Shown: positions 50,919 to 60,086, numbered from the stretch's first letter. The stretch: 64,000 nucleotides of DNA from Alcanivorax nanhaiticus (GCF_000756665.1 NZ_ARXV01000003.1:1-64000), one strand, 5' to 3'. Program-made: numbers and translations. The notes: generated by a model not told the origin, from the letters alone.

Positions 50919-53390
50919 TCAGATTTGACTGGCTACCCGGGTAACCCGTTGAATTGCATCACTGATATCCGGGCTAAGAATCCGGTTGGCTTCGTCGTCC
51001 AGGGATTCCAGTTTGTGGTCGAAAACCAGCGCGCCAGCGCCGTCGGTGGTGACCAGCCCGGTGCTGAACAGCTGGCTGATAAAGTTCTTGAGTACCACCT
51101 TGTCGAAGAATTCCGGTGAATTGAACTCGTACAGAAGTGACAGCCGCTGAGCGGTCTGGTGAGCCAGCTCGCCAAGCTGCTCAGCGTTGAGCATGCCAGA
51201 TCCGTACTGCACCAGAAGGCGAATGGTCAGGTAGTAGCGCTCCAGTGATGGCATGACGGTCTGACCCAGATGTTCAAGCATATCAGCTTCATGGGTATGG
51301 ACCGGGGCACCCATCAGGTTGTCACCTTCGCGGCTGATCAGCTCCCGTTCTTCCAGAACCGCAAGCATGGCATCCACTGCATTGGCCAGCTCTTCGCCTT
51401 CTTCCCAGTGCAGGAAATACTCATTGCGCAGGAAGGGGTAGAGGAGTTGCACCATGCCTTGCAGGGTCGCCCGCGGAATGGCTCGGGCATTCATCACCAA
51501 TGAGCAGATCAGCCCCGGCAGAATAAACAGGTGAACGCTGTTGTTGCGGACATAGGCCATCTGCAGGGCCGTTTTCTCGTCAGTCGTGACCACGTCACCC
51601 AGTTTGTGCTGAATGCGGTCGAGGAAATCGTTCTCCAAACCGTAATCAATCAGGGCTTGTGCATCCTCATTGGCGATAGCCGCACAGCGGCTGTAAGGCG
51701 CCTGTTTGAGCAAGGCAATATACAGCCCCAGCTGCTCACGCAGCTGGGCAATATCCATGGTGTGTTTGGGCGATGCCAGCAGTGCCAGGCTAAGCAGGTT
51801 AATTGGATTGGCTACCGCAGCAGCATTGATGGACTCAACCACCTGTTGCCCCAACTCATCGACCACATGCTTGAACCAGGGCGGAGTTTCAACGCCCACG
51901 GTGGGTTCCTGTCGCCAGTTACCATGGTGCTGATCGAGGAAGTCCACCAGTTTGATCGGTTCGCCGAAATTCACATGAACCTGACCGAAGTAGCTGCGCA
52001 ACACCGCCAGGGATTTCATCAACCCGCCAACCGATTCCTTCTGCTTTTTCTCGCCATGCAGCTCACCGATATAAGAGCCTGACTCGATCACTTTTTCATA
52101 GCCAATGTACACCGGTACGAAGGCGATGGGTTTGCGGGAATCACGGAGAAAACTGCGCAGGGTCATGGCAAGCATGCCGGTGCGAGGCCTGAGCATCCGG
52201 CCACTGCGGCTGCGACCGCCTTCCACGAAGTATTCGATGGAAAAGCCGCGGGCGGTGATGGTGTGCAGGTATTCACTGAACACGCTGGCATAAAGCGGAT
52301 TGTCACGGAAGCTGCGGCGCATGAAGAAGGCGCCACCACGTCGCAGGATGGTACCAACGACAGGCAGGTTCAGGTTGATCCCGGCTGCAATATGGGGCGG
52401 CACCAGACCGTTGCGATAGACCAGAAAAGACAGCAACAGGTAATCGATATGGCTGCGATGGCAGGGTACATAAATTACCTCATGGTCTTCGGCGACCTTG
52501 GTGAGGTTGTCCATGTTGTAGACACGCAGCCCGCCATACAGCCGGTTCCATACCCAGTTCAGGAACAATTCCAGAAACCGGATGACGGTATGGGAGTAGT
52601 CTGCCGCGATCTCCATCACATAGTTGCGAGCCTTGGCTTCCAGCTTTTCCGGGCTGGTTTCCTGGCGCTTGGCTTCTTCGCGGATAGTTTCCTGCACCGA
52701 AGGCGCCTCCACCACGGTATTTGCCAAGGTGCGGCGGTGCGACAGATCCGGGCCGATGGCCGCTTCGCGCTGCCGGCGGAAGTGCACGCGGAGAATACGT
52801 GATGCCTTGCGAACCGCCTGTTCATCCGTCTCGCACTGGTCTACCAGAGTACGCAGGGACATGGGCTGGTTGAATTTCACATAGAGCTGACGGCCCTGGG
52901 TGATAATGATGAAGAATTTCTTGATGAAGCCTGCGGGGGACCAGTTATCGGAAAACAGCAGACGCCAGAAAGAGCTTTCTTTCTCCGGGCGACGGCCCCA
53001 GAACACGGAGACCGGTACCAGTTGAACGTCTGCCCCGGGATTTTCCCGCAGCGCGGCTACCATTTTCTCCAGCCGGGGAGGGGAGATGGGGGCGCTTTGA
53101 CGTCGGTTGCTGAACTGACGACGGTATAGCTGGAAGTAGCTATGTCTGAGCCGGGTTTTGCCCAGTGTCAGCCCTCCCAGCGCAGAAGATAGCCCCAGCT
53201 GGCGGGCAGATTGATCCGCCGCTGCAGCGTCAGAAGCTGAACGATCCCGCAGCACATAGACCACCGGCGTATTCGGAGCCAGCTGCAATTCGGCGGGGTC
53301 GGCGGGGAGTGCGTTTGCACGTGTGCACAACCGGAGAAAAATGCGGATCAGGACAAAAGCCAGACGATCCAGTCCAAACCAAGGGTTCAT
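50919..53390 (-). CDS. plsB: Glycerol-3-phosphate acyltransferase PlsB
   Basis: An 823-residue membrane enzyme that makes lysophosphatidate, the first step of phospholipid synthesis. It has the HRSHIDYLLLSFL motif (HxxxxD), GAFFMRRSF, FVEGGRSRSGRML and a VPVYIGYEKVIE block. Length matches E. coli PlsB (807). The ATG start has a poor RBS but no better in-frame alternative nearby. Confidence 0.95.
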   Translation of the reverse strand: MNPWFGLDRLAFVLIRIFLRLCTRANALPADPAELQLAPNTPVVYVLRDRSASDAAAADQSARQLGLSSALGGLTLGKTRLRHSYFQLYRRQFSNRRQSAPISPPRLEKMVAALRENPGADVQLVPVSVFWGRRPEKESSFWRLLFSDNWSPAGFIKKFFIIITQGRQLYVKFNQPMSLRTLVDQCETDEQAVRKASRILRVHFRRQREAAIGPDLSHRRTLANTVVEAPSVQETIREEAKRQETSPEKLEAKARNYVMEIAADYSHTVIRFLELFLNWVWNRLYGGLRVYNMDNLTKVAEDHEVIYVPCHRSHIDYLLLSFLVYRNGLVPPHIAAGINLNLPVVGTILRRGGAFFMRRSFRDNPLYASVFSEYLHTITARGFSIEYFVEGGRSRSGRMLRPRTGMLAMTLRSFLRDSRKPIAFVPVYIGYEKVIESGSYIGELHGEKKQKESVGGLMKSLAVLRSYFGQVHVNFGEPIKLVDFLDQHHGNWRQEPTVGVETPPWFKHVVDELGQQVVESINAAAVANPINLLSLALLASPKHTMDIAQLREQLGLYIALLKQAPYSRCAAIANEDAQALIDYGLENDFLDRIQHKLGDVVTTDEKTALQMAYVRNNSVHLFILPGLICSLVMNARAIPRATLQGMVQLLYPFLRNEYFLHWEEGEELANAVDAMLAVLEERELISREGDNLMGAPVHTHEADMLEHLGQTVMPSLERYYLTIRLLVQYGSGMLNAEQLGELAHQTAQRLSLLYEFNSPEFFDKVVLKNFISQLFSTGLVTTDGAGALVFDHKLESLDDEANRILSPDISDAIQRVTRVASQI

Positions 53391-53624
53391 ATCAATTGTC
53401 AGTTAACTAATGTGTGCCAATCTTATCGGATGCTCCGTTGGTGGGACACCATCGGATATTTCAATTTGTTTCAAAACGCAGCAGAGCTCTGGCTCTGAAA
53501 CCATCCCTTTCTGTCCAGAGGGGAGTTTTTGCAGGATAATCCGGAGTCATTGATGGCCGGAGTTGCTAGACTTGCTAAAGGGATCAGGCAACACCCAAGG
53601 ACCAAAAAACATAAGGAGTGCCAG

Positions 53625-54494
53625 GTGTCGACACCGCAGGCGGGCATTTTCGACCGCAGTTTCCAGTATCACCTCTTTTTCGAATTCAGCCTGACCAGTG
53701 GCCTCTCAGATACCGCGGTGAGGGATCTGGTTCATCGCGTCAATGTCCTCAAGCAGGCGGGTACACCGGTGATGCTCGCCTTCGGGCCTAATCTGTGGTC
53801 GCGGCTGGATAATCGCTTCTCATTTCCGCCTTTCTCGCTGGAAGGCCATGTGCCAGCAACTCAGGGAGATCTTTGGGTCTGGGTACAGGGCAAGAGCCGC
53901 AGTGACGTGTTTGATACCTCCATGCAGGTGCGCGATGCGGTAGGGGATGATCTGGCCCTGCAGCTGGAGCTGAATGGTTTTGTCTATCACGATATGCGTG
54001 ACATGACGGGCTTTGTGGATGGCATCGGTAACCCCACTGGTGAAAAGGCGGAACTGGCTACCTTTATCCCTGACTCGCACCCTGGCGCGGGAGGGAGTTG
54101 GTTGCTGACCCAGAAATGGGTTCACAATCTTAAAGCGTTCAATGCGTTACCTGTGGAAGAGCAGGAGAATGTGTTTGGTCGGACCAAGGCAGATGCGGTG
54201 GAGTTCGACGAGGACAAGATGCCTGCCGATTCCCACGTAGGACGCACGGATGTGGATCGTGATGGTGTGCCCCAGAAGATGTGGCGGCGTTCCGTTCCGT
54301 TTGGTGATACCTCCGAGCATGGTCTGTACTTTGTAGCCTTTGCCTGTGAACTTGACCGGCATGATTATCTGCTGCGCCGCATGTACGGGATCGCGGATGA
54401 CACGATCAAGGATCGACTGCTTGAGTTTTCACGGCCGGTGATGAGTTCCTGGTGGTATGTGCCGACTCAGGATTGGCTAGATGGGATCAGTTAA
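53625..54494 (+). CDS. DyP-type heme peroxidase
   Basis: A 289-residue peroxidase with the family motif GFVDGIGNPTG (distal Asp132), proximal heme ligand His204 in DSHVGRTD and a distal Arg in WRRSVPFG near 222. It lacks a Tat signal, so it is cytoplasmic (the YfeX-like type) or encapsulin cargo; no encapsulin gene is adjacent. The GTG at 53625 has an ideal AAGGAG RBS. Its stop codon lies inside an inverted-repeat arm. Confidence 0.9.
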   Translation: MSTPQAGIFDRSFQYHLFFEFSLTSGLSDTAVRDLVHRVNVLKQAGTPVMLAFGPNLWSRLDNRFSFPPFSLEGHVPATQGDLWVWVQGKSRSDVFDTSMQVRDAVGDDLALQLELNGFVYHDMRDMTGFVDGIGNPTGEKAELATFIPDSHPGAGGSWLLTQKWVHNLKAFNALPVEEQENVFGRTKADAVEFDEDKMPADSHVGRTDVDRDGVPQKMWRRSVPFGDTSEHGLYFVAFACELDRHDYLLRRMYGIADDTIKDRLLEFSRPVMSSWWYVPTQDWLDGIS

Positions 54495-54551
54495 CAGTGA
54501 ATAGTTAATAGTGAACAGTGCGCGGGATTGTCTCGTGCCAGCTTTAACGCA

Positions 54552-54590
54552 AGAGGCCGCGCCCAGCCATTGGGCGCGGCCTCTCTGTTT
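54552..54590 (+). terminator. Terminator of the DyP gene
   Basis: AGAGGCCGCGCCCA, loop GCCAT, TGGGCGCGGCCTCT, then T-rich sequence. It is nearly identical to the hairpin at 54876-54913. Confidence 0.85.
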
Positions 54591-54610
54591 TTGCGCTTGC
54601 GGCTTGAATC

Positions 54611-54634
54611 CTGGGAGCCCGCCTGCAGGCGAAA
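54611..54634. repeat. Short family B REP remnant
   Basis: CTGGGAGCCCGCCTGCAGGC, the core of the family B palindrome without its outer arms. Confidence 0.4.
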
Positions 54635-54655
54635 TTACGCCTAAATTGCTTGATC

Positions 54656-54669
54656 TTGATGTAGGTCAT
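54656..54669 (+). promoter_or_regulatory. Anr/FNR box of the 42-aa gene
   Basis: TTGATGTAGGTCAT matches TTGAT-N4-GTCAA in nine of ten positions. Its centre is 41.5 bp before a start near 54704, and TATGCT (54691-54696) fits as -10, the class II arrangement. Confidence 0.7.
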
Positions 54670-54725
54670 GACACTGCTTGCCGGCAAGCCTATGCTGGAA
54701 AAACCAGCCTAAAGGAGAGCCAGCC

Positions 54726-54854
54726 ATGTATACCGACCCAATGGTAATTGCCAGCCTTGGCGTAATCGGCGGCATTTTTGTTTTTGCCGGCTGTTTCGCC
54801 CTGTTCATCTGGCTGGATGCCGCCAACGACGAAGAACCCAGCGACCAGAAGTAA
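54726..54854 (+). CDS. 42-aa single-helix membrane protein, CcoM-like
   Basis: The small protein starts MYTDPMVIASLG, crosses the membrane once (GGIFVFAGCFALFIWLD) and ends in a short acidic tail (ANDEEPSDQK). A strong AAAGGAG RBS 8-14 bp upstream and its own Anr-type promoter and terminator show it is a real gene. From memory, the cbb3-oxidase small subunit CcoM of Pseudomonas stutzeri is a similar one-helix peptide with an FIWxDA-type end, so a cbb3-associated role is plausible. No cbb3 genes are in this window. It could also be another small Anr-regulated membrane peptide. Confidence 0.75.
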   Translation: MYTDPMVIASLGVIGGIFVFAGCFALFIWLDAANDEEPSDQK

Positions 54855-54875
54855 TTTAGCCCAAATCTACAACGC

Positions 54876-54913
54876 AAGAGGCCGCGCTCAATGCTTGGGC
54901 GCGGCCTCTTGTC
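54876..54913 (+). terminator. Terminator of the 42-aa gene
   Basis: AGAGGCCGCGC, loop, GCGCGGCCTCT, followed by a weak T run. Near duplicate of the terminator at 54552-54590; may act on both strands. Confidence 0.75.
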
Positions 54914-54963
54914 TATCAGTAAACGCGAGCGAGGCCCGCGCACTATTCACTGTTAACTGCCCT

Positions 54964-56559
54964 TCAGGTTTTCCAGCGGGTGAACATCTTCTTCACCAGG
55001 AAAGGTGTGAGCTTCAAGGATGCGCTGAGCAGCTGGCCAATCCCTTTCGGGAACACAAAGTGCAAGGCGTTCTTGATGCCGTTGTAGGTGGCCTCGTCGA
55101 AGGGGTACCAGAAGATGTTGCGCTTGGAGGGCAGGATGTCCCAGTTTACCGCCTTGGCCTGGGTCATTTCTTCCAGCCCTTCCGGGCCGTGGGTGCGGCC
55201 GATGCCTGATTCCTTCCAGCCTCCCCAGGGGGTCTCAGACAGGCCGTGGCTGTAGAGGTGATCGTTCACGGTGGTCACACCCGATTGCAGGCGGGCGCCA
55301 ATGGCACGGCCGCGTTTGTTGTCCCGGGTCCACACGGAGGAGGTTAGCGCCAGATGGGAGGCGTTGGCCTTCTGGATCGCTTCTTCTTCGTTGGCAACGC
55401 GCTGTACCGCTACAACCGGACCAAAGGTCTCGTCGCATACGGTGAGCATATCGTCGGTGACTTGCGTCAGCACCGTGGCAGGGAAGAAGAAACCGTTTTC
55501 CACATCACCCACCGGGCGGGATTGCGCTTCGATACGCGCGCCTTTGGACAGGGCGTCTTCCACATGTTGTTGTACGGTGCGTAACTGACCTGCGGTGGTC
55601 AGACTACCGATGTCCACATCAAAACCCTTGCAGCCCACACCGTGGCGCAGCTGGCGGGTCTTGCGGGAAAGCAGGTTTACAAACTCATCGTAAACCGCAT
55701 CTACCACATAGATACGCTCCACGCCGCCGCAGCTTTGCCCGGCGTTCTGGAAGCCAGCCCAGGCCGCCCCGTTGGTGGCACGCTCAAGGTCAGCGTCTTC
55801 GAGTACGATCATGGGATCGTTGCCACCCAGCTCCAGTGACACCGGAGTCAGGGTTTCTGCAGCCTGAGCCATCAAGGTCTTGCCGGCGGGCACGCTGCCA
55901 GTAAAGAACAGTTTGTTAACGCCATTCTCAAACATGCCGGTGGCGACTTTGGAGCCTGAGCCCACCACATGGTGGAACAGGCCTTCAGGCAATTCGCCAG
56001 CGGCGATAATGTTTTCGATGGCGCGGCCAACGGCCGGTGTTGCAGCTGCGACTTTGAGAATGATGGCGTTACCCGCCATCAGGCCCATGACAATCTCGCC
56101 AAACGGAATGGAGAGCGGGTAGTTCCAGGGGCTGATGATGCCCACTACTCCCAACGGTACCCGCAGCATGTGTGTGCGTTTGTTGAAGAACAGGATGCTG
56201 CCGCCGGGGCGGTTTTTTTCCTTGAGATGCTTCTCGGCGTTTTTGGCATACCACTTACAGGCCAGCGCACAGGGCAGCACTTCGGTGGCGAGGGCATCGG
56301 TCAAGGTTTTGCCGTTGCTTTCACTCACCGTGCGGGCCAGATCATCGGCCCGGTCAACGATGTATTCGCGCATCAGCTGGATGTGGCGAGCGCGTTCGCG
56401 GAACGATTTGGCCGCCCAGATGGCCTGTGCCTCACGGGCCTTTGCAAAGATGTCCGGAAGGGTTGAGAGATCCGTTTCTTTTACCTCTGCCACAGCAGTG
56501 CCGGTGGCAGGGTTGGTGTCGACGACGACACCCGTCTGGATTTGTTCCTGAGCGGTCAT
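54964..56559 (-). CDS. Aldehyde dehydrogenase family protein
   Basis: A 531-residue NAD(P)-dependent dehydrogenase with the catalytic Cys in FQNAGQSCGG, the general-base Glu in SLELGGNDP, and cofactor residues around FTGSVPAGK. The C-terminal tail (LLSASLKLTPFLVKKMFTRWKT region) is longer and more hydrophobic than in soluble members and could dock to the membrane. In a hydrocarbon user it may oxidise fatty aldehydes, but that is inference. The ATG at 56559 has a GGAG RBS; the longer frame upstream runs through repeat DNA and is not used. Confidence 0.88.
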   Translation of the reverse strand: MTAQEQIQTGVVVDTNPATGTAVAEVKETDLSTLPDIFAKAREAQAIWAAKSFRERARHIQLMREYIVDRADDLARTVSESNGKTLTDALATEVLPCALACKWYAKNAEKHLKEKNRPGGSILFFNKRTHMLRVPLGVVGIISPWNYPLSIPFGEIVMGLMAGNAIILKVAAATPAVGRAIENIIAAGELPEGLFHHVVGSGSKVATGMFENGVNKLFFTGSVPAGKTLMAQAAETLTPVSLELGGNDPMIVLEDADLERATNGAAWAGFQNAGQSCGGVERIYVVDAVYDEFVNLLSRKTRQLRHGVGCKGFDVDIGSLTTAGQLRTVQQHVEDALSKGARIEAQSRPVGDVENGFFFPATVLTQVTDDMLTVCDETFGPVVAVQRVANEEEAIQKANASHLALTSSVWTRDNKRGRAIGARLQSGVTTVNDHLYSHGLSETPWGGWKESGIGRTHGPEGLEEMTQAKAVNWDILPSKRNIFWYPFDEATYNGIKNALHFVFPKGIGQLLSASLKLTPFLVKKMFTRWKT

Positions 56560-56858
56560 GGCAAGTGCTCCATTACGTCGGGCCGCGCATTGCGACCCGC
56601 AGGGGGGATTAGACTCCGAGGGTTGTCTAGAAAACCATAGAGTAGACACTATGGCTAGGGCTGTATGGGCCGTTTTTCCCGTTCCGGCAGCAAGGCTTAC
56701 AACGGTTTTCGTGTCAGCGCGTTTGCTATGGCCTGTGGGGGCGACCGCGAAACGGCGTCTCAGGCGGCCCGGCGCATCGCGGCGGAACCGCCGCTCCCAC
56801 AATGGCCCGGTAGGTGGCCCACGCCCCCGTCTGCAATCACTTTGCTGGCATGTGGTGT
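56560..56858. other. Intergenic region with REP element
   Basis: No gene is seen. It contains the aldehyde dehydrogenase promoter region and a family A REP palindrome at 56733-56801. Confidence 0.5.
56733..56801. repeat. REP-like palindrome, family A, variant
   Basis: CTGTGGGGGCGACCGCGAAA on the left and GGCGGAACCGCCGCTCCCAC on the right; the central hairpin differs from the copies near position 1000. Confidence 0.65.
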
Positions 56859-58955
56859 TCAGACGGTAGGGCTCGATGATGTTGCCATGTCATCAGGTTG
56901 CCAGTCCGGAGCCAACCGTTCAGCGAGTCGGGGGAAGGTCAGATTAATGCGCTCCAGGGCACCCGCAATCTGCTGCTGCTGACGATGAGTAATGGATGGC
57001 GTGTTTGCCATCGCAGCCAGCAGGGTGTCGCTGGCCTGCTTGAAGTGCTGGTCGGTTTTGCCGAAAGCCGATAATTGATAGGCGGTCGCCAGGGCATGTT
57101 GCCAGTCAGCCGCTGCAGACTGGAGGGCGGGTGACGGTTGCGCAGGAATGCGGCTGTGTATCCACAGAGACACTTGCCCCAGGTTGAGCCCGGTCAGGCC
57201 CAAGTCAGTGTAATGTCGGCGGGATGCCGGTAATGCCTTGTCACATACGGTGAGCCAGCGCAGTCGATCCGCCATTCTGGAATTCAGCCACTCCTCGCGA
57301 AGATTGGCGGGTTGGCCCAGCAAGGTGTGCAGATCAATGGCCGTATCGCGTACCAGGCGTCGGCGGAGCCCCGGCCCATTTGGCGGTGTGATCAGTCGAA
57401 ACATCAGAAAGGCAAGAAAGATTCCGAGTGTAATGGCCAGTGCATTGCTGGCTACGCGGGCGATATCGAAATCCATCTGGGTGCCGGGCTGAACCAGAAT
57501 AATAAAGGGGGTACAAAAGCCGAGCCCATAAGGAAGCGTCTCTCTCCGGCTGATGGCAAGCAGGGCGATAAAGATCGGACCGCTGAGAGCCAGGATCAAC
57601 AGCAAAAAGCTGTGATTGGCCATCGATAGCAACGGCAGTGCCAGGAACAGGCTGACCGGGCCTGCGAGGGCCGAGCTCAGAGTGGCGCGTTTGAGTACCA
57701 AATCCGGCTGGGGCAGGCGGGCAAAGGTAATAGTGAAAATGACTGGCATGATCATCAGCATGATGGCCATCGGGCTGGCGGTGCCAATCCAGAGAATGCT
57801 GGCGAGCAGGAAAACCAGGGCACTGCGCAGTCCGACCGCCGCCGCAACCTGCCAATCCCGATAGGGCTTCAGGGTTGGGGCGCGCAGCTGGGTATCTTCA
57901 GCAGAATACAGTGCCCGATTGGCCTCCAATGCCAGAATCAGGTCGTTTGTCAGATTGCGGGCCACGAGGAACAGCCGGCGCTGTAGTGCTGGGGCGTCTT
58001 CGGCTTGTTCCTGGCGTGCTATTTTCAGGTAACGGCGAAGGGCCTGGGCTTCTGTCATCGCCTGCTCTGCCGAGTGAGTCTCTCGCATGGCGGTAAACGA
58101 GGTGCGCAATACCACCAGCAACTTGCGCATCTCATCGGTCATCAGATCATCGTGGTAACGCATCAGCCGGCCGATGACACGGATGCGTGCCACCAGCGAC
58201 AGAGTCTTGTGGCAAATCAGGATGGCGGCTCTGGCTCGGCCTGGCCCCTGGCTTCCTTCGTAGGCAACCGCTGAGCTATCGTCACTGAGTGCAAAGATAT
58301 CCTGTAGCAGGCCATCAACCTGTTGATGGCGGCGGTCATGGGTGCCACTGAGATCCAACTCAAGCTCAAGATACGCGAGGGTCTGGTTGAGCGCGTTGCG
58401 GGCATGACTGCGTAGTAGTCCTTCCACACGGGCTGGCCAGAATAAATTGCTGACCAGAGTGGCACAGACTGCCCCCAGAATGATTTCACTGACGCGGGCC
58501 GTGGCGACATGGAAAATACCGATGCTGGAAGTGGCATGGGGGTTGGCGATGGGGATCACCACAATCAGAGTGGCGGTCACACCCGCCATGGCAAAGCCGT
58601 AGATGAAGTTGGCCTGACGTACCCAGGCTGACGCCCCCGCATTGAGACCTATCCATAATGTCAGGGCGGCAATGGCAAGTATCGGGTAGGGCAGCAGCCA
58701 GGCCAGAATCAGCAGGCCGAGCGCACCACCAACCAGGGTCCCGCCGATCTGACACAAGCCCTTTTCTATCACCAGCCCGGTTTCCGGACGTATCTGCAGA
58801 AATACCGCAGAGATGAGCGCCCAGTAAGGGCGCTCCAGTTGCAGCTGCATGGCGAGGAACAGCGCCAGCGCCATGCTGAGAATCCCTTTGCAGGCAAAGA
58901 TCACCGAACGTTTGTCCGGGGTCAGTACCGTTGCCAGCCTCGGGTTAATCGTCAT
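56859..58955 (-). CDS. FUSC-family aromatic acid exporter (AaeB-like)
   Basis: A 698-residue inner-membrane protein with two blocks of five to six helices (about residues 20-170 and 385-520) around a soluble helical domain, the FUSC/AaeB layout. AaeB pairs with the periplasmic adaptor AaeA to export hydroxylated aromatic acids. The start overlaps the upstream adaptor gene by 11 bp. Together with the adaptor and the DUF1656 gene it makes an aaeXAB-like set. Confidence 0.88.
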   Translation of the reverse strand: MTINPRLATVLTPDKRSVIFACKGILSMALALFLAMQLQLERPYWALISAVFLQIRPETGLVIEKGLCQIGGTLVGGALGLLILAWLLPYPILAIAALTLWIGLNAGASAWVRQANFIYGFAMAGVTATLIVVIPIANPHATSSIGIFHVATARVSEIILGAVCATLVSNLFWPARVEGLLRSHARNALNQTLAYLELELDLSGTHDRRHQQVDGLLQDIFALSDDSSAVAYEGSQGPGRARAAILICHKTLSLVARIRVIGRLMRYHDDLMTDEMRKLLVVLRTSFTAMRETHSAEQAMTEAQALRRYLKIARQEQAEDAPALQRRLFLVARNLTNDLILALEANRALYSAEDTQLRAPTLKPYRDWQVAAAVGLRSALVFLLASILWIGTASPMAIMLMIMPVIFTITFARLPQPDLVLKRATLSSALAGPVSLFLALPLLSMANHSFLLLILALSGPIFIALLAISRRETLPYGLGFCTPFIILVQPGTQMDFDIARVASNALAITLGIFLAFLMFRLITPPNGPGLRRRLVRDTAIDLHTLLGQPANLREEWLNSRMADRLRWLTVCDKALPASRRHYTDLGLTGLNLGQVSLWIHSRIPAQPSPALQSAAADWQHALATAYQLSAFGKTDQHFKQASDTLLAAMANTPSITHRQQQQIAGALERINLTFPRLAERLAPDWQPDDMATSSSPTV

Positions 58956-59778
58956 GCAGGCGAACTGTGGCAGTCATGCCGGCGGCCAGAACAATGTCGT
59001 CAGGAATGCTGTCCAGTTCGATATGAACCGGGATCCTCTGGGCCAGTCGTACCCAGTTGAAGGTCTGCTGCACTTCCGGGAGTAACTGTTGATCTGTGCG
59101 GGTGTTGGCGTTGGCGATGGCCTGGCCCACGCTGGTGACCTTGCCTTGCAGCGTGTGGGCACCGTTCATCAATACTACGGAGGCGCGCTGGCCGATGTGT
59201 ACCAATGGCAGCTTGGTTTCCTCGAAGTAACCCGTGACGTAGAAGCTGCCGGCTTTGACCATGGACAGCAGCGGCTTGCCCCGGTCGGCAAAGTTACCCT
59301 GCTGGAGGGTCAGATTGACCACGGTACCATCGGCTGGCGCTCGCACTTCGGTACGCTCCAGATCCAGTTCCGCTGCAGCCAGTTTGGCGCGAGTCATGTC
59401 CAGATCGGCGCTGGCAAGTTTGACCTCCAGTGCAGCTTGTCGCTGCGCATCACCACTGCTTTTCTCCCGCCTGACTTCGGCCATGGCCAGTCGCGTCCGG
59501 GCGATATCCAGCTGCGCCCGGGCTTGCGAAACAGCAGCCTGATAGCGCAGTGGGTCAATGCGCAGCAGCAGCGTGTCTTTGCTAACGGTCTGGTTATCGG
59601 CGACCGGCAGAGCGGAAACCCAACCCGACACGTCCGGTGACACGGTGATGATCTGGGCGCGTACCTTGCCGTCCCGTGTCCAGGGGGCATAGAGGTAGTA
59701 ATTCCATATCCAGTTGCCGGCGATGATGGCTAGCACCACGACCACTACAGTAACAAGAATGCGAAGGGGTTGAGACAT
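58945..59778 (-). CDS. HlyD/AaeA-like periplasmic adaptor protein
   Basis: A 277-residue membrane-fusion protein. An N-terminal anchor helix (ILVTVVVVVLAIIAGNWIW) is followed by a split lipoyl domain (residues about 45-80, and again near APADGTVVNLTLQQGNF), an alpha-helical hairpin (about 85-145) and a beta-barrel. It links the AaeB-like exporter to the outer membrane. The ATG at 59778 would once have had a GAGGA RBS overlapping the aaeX stop codon. An inserted element now separates the two genes. Confidence 0.9.
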   Translation of the reverse strand: MSQPLRILVTVVVVVLAIIAGNWIWNYYLYAPWTRDGKVRAQIITVSPDVSGWVSALPVADNQTVSKDTLLLRIDPLRYQAAVSQARAQLDIARTRLAMAEVRREKSSGDAQRQAALEVKLASADLDMTRAKLAAAELDLERTEVRAPADGTVVNLTLQQGNFADRGKPLLSMVKAGSFYVTGYFEETKLPLVHIGQRASVVLMNGAHTLQGKVTSVGQAIANANTRTDQQLLPEVQQTFNWVRLAQRIPVHIELDSIPDDIVLAAGMTATVRLHDD

Positions 59779-59795
59779 GGTGTCCGTAGTCCTCA

Positions 59796-60086
59796 GAGCC
59801 TGTTTACGATCTATACGCAGCCGCGCCGGAGTCAATTTTTTGCGTCAGGTCGTGATTGCGGTTGTGACGTGTAGTCATTTTACATAAGCAAACGAAATCG
59901 CGGGCTGGCGGCACTCTCCACCTGCTCCACCTGAAAAGAATGGGCCCGGCCCTTCGGGTTGCCGCTGTAAATGGCGCCATGCTGTGTTGTGAACCTTGAG
60001 CTTGACCCGTCAGGCCCTGCGGTTCACGCCTTGCCTGGCGCCATTTACAGCGGCAACGCGGTTGCGTATGGATCATAAACAGGCTC
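59796..60086. mobile_element. TIR-bounded insertion (MITE-like or IS remnant) between aaeX-like and aaeA-like genes
   Basis: A 291-bp element whose two ends are 30-bp inverted repeats beginning GAGCCTGTTTA, with three mismatches, all transitions. TCA directly flanks both ends (59793-59795 and 60087-60089), consistent with a 3-bp target duplication. Inside is a perfect 22-bp inverted repeat (59958-59979 and 60037-60058) and a GTGAACC/GGTTCAC hairpin. No transposase is encoded. Removing it joins the aaeX stop to the aaeA RBS and start with 14 bp between stop and start. Confidence 0.82.

Larger units (their letters stand above)
54489..54958. repeat. Heptad inverted-repeat element E7 enclosing a small gene
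   Basis: The left arm is AGTTAAC, AGTGAAT, AGTTAAT and AGTGAAC followed by AGTGCGCGGG (54489-54526). The right arm (54935-54958) is the complement without two of the heptads. It begins inside the DyP stop codon and ends 5 bp from the aldehyde dehydrogenase stop. It encloses two terminators, an Anr box and a 42-aa gene. Confidence 0.8.

Noticed and set aside
53625-54494. DyP peroxidase as encapsulin cargo
   Set aside because: No encapsulin shell gene adjacent and no clear C-terminal targeting tail.
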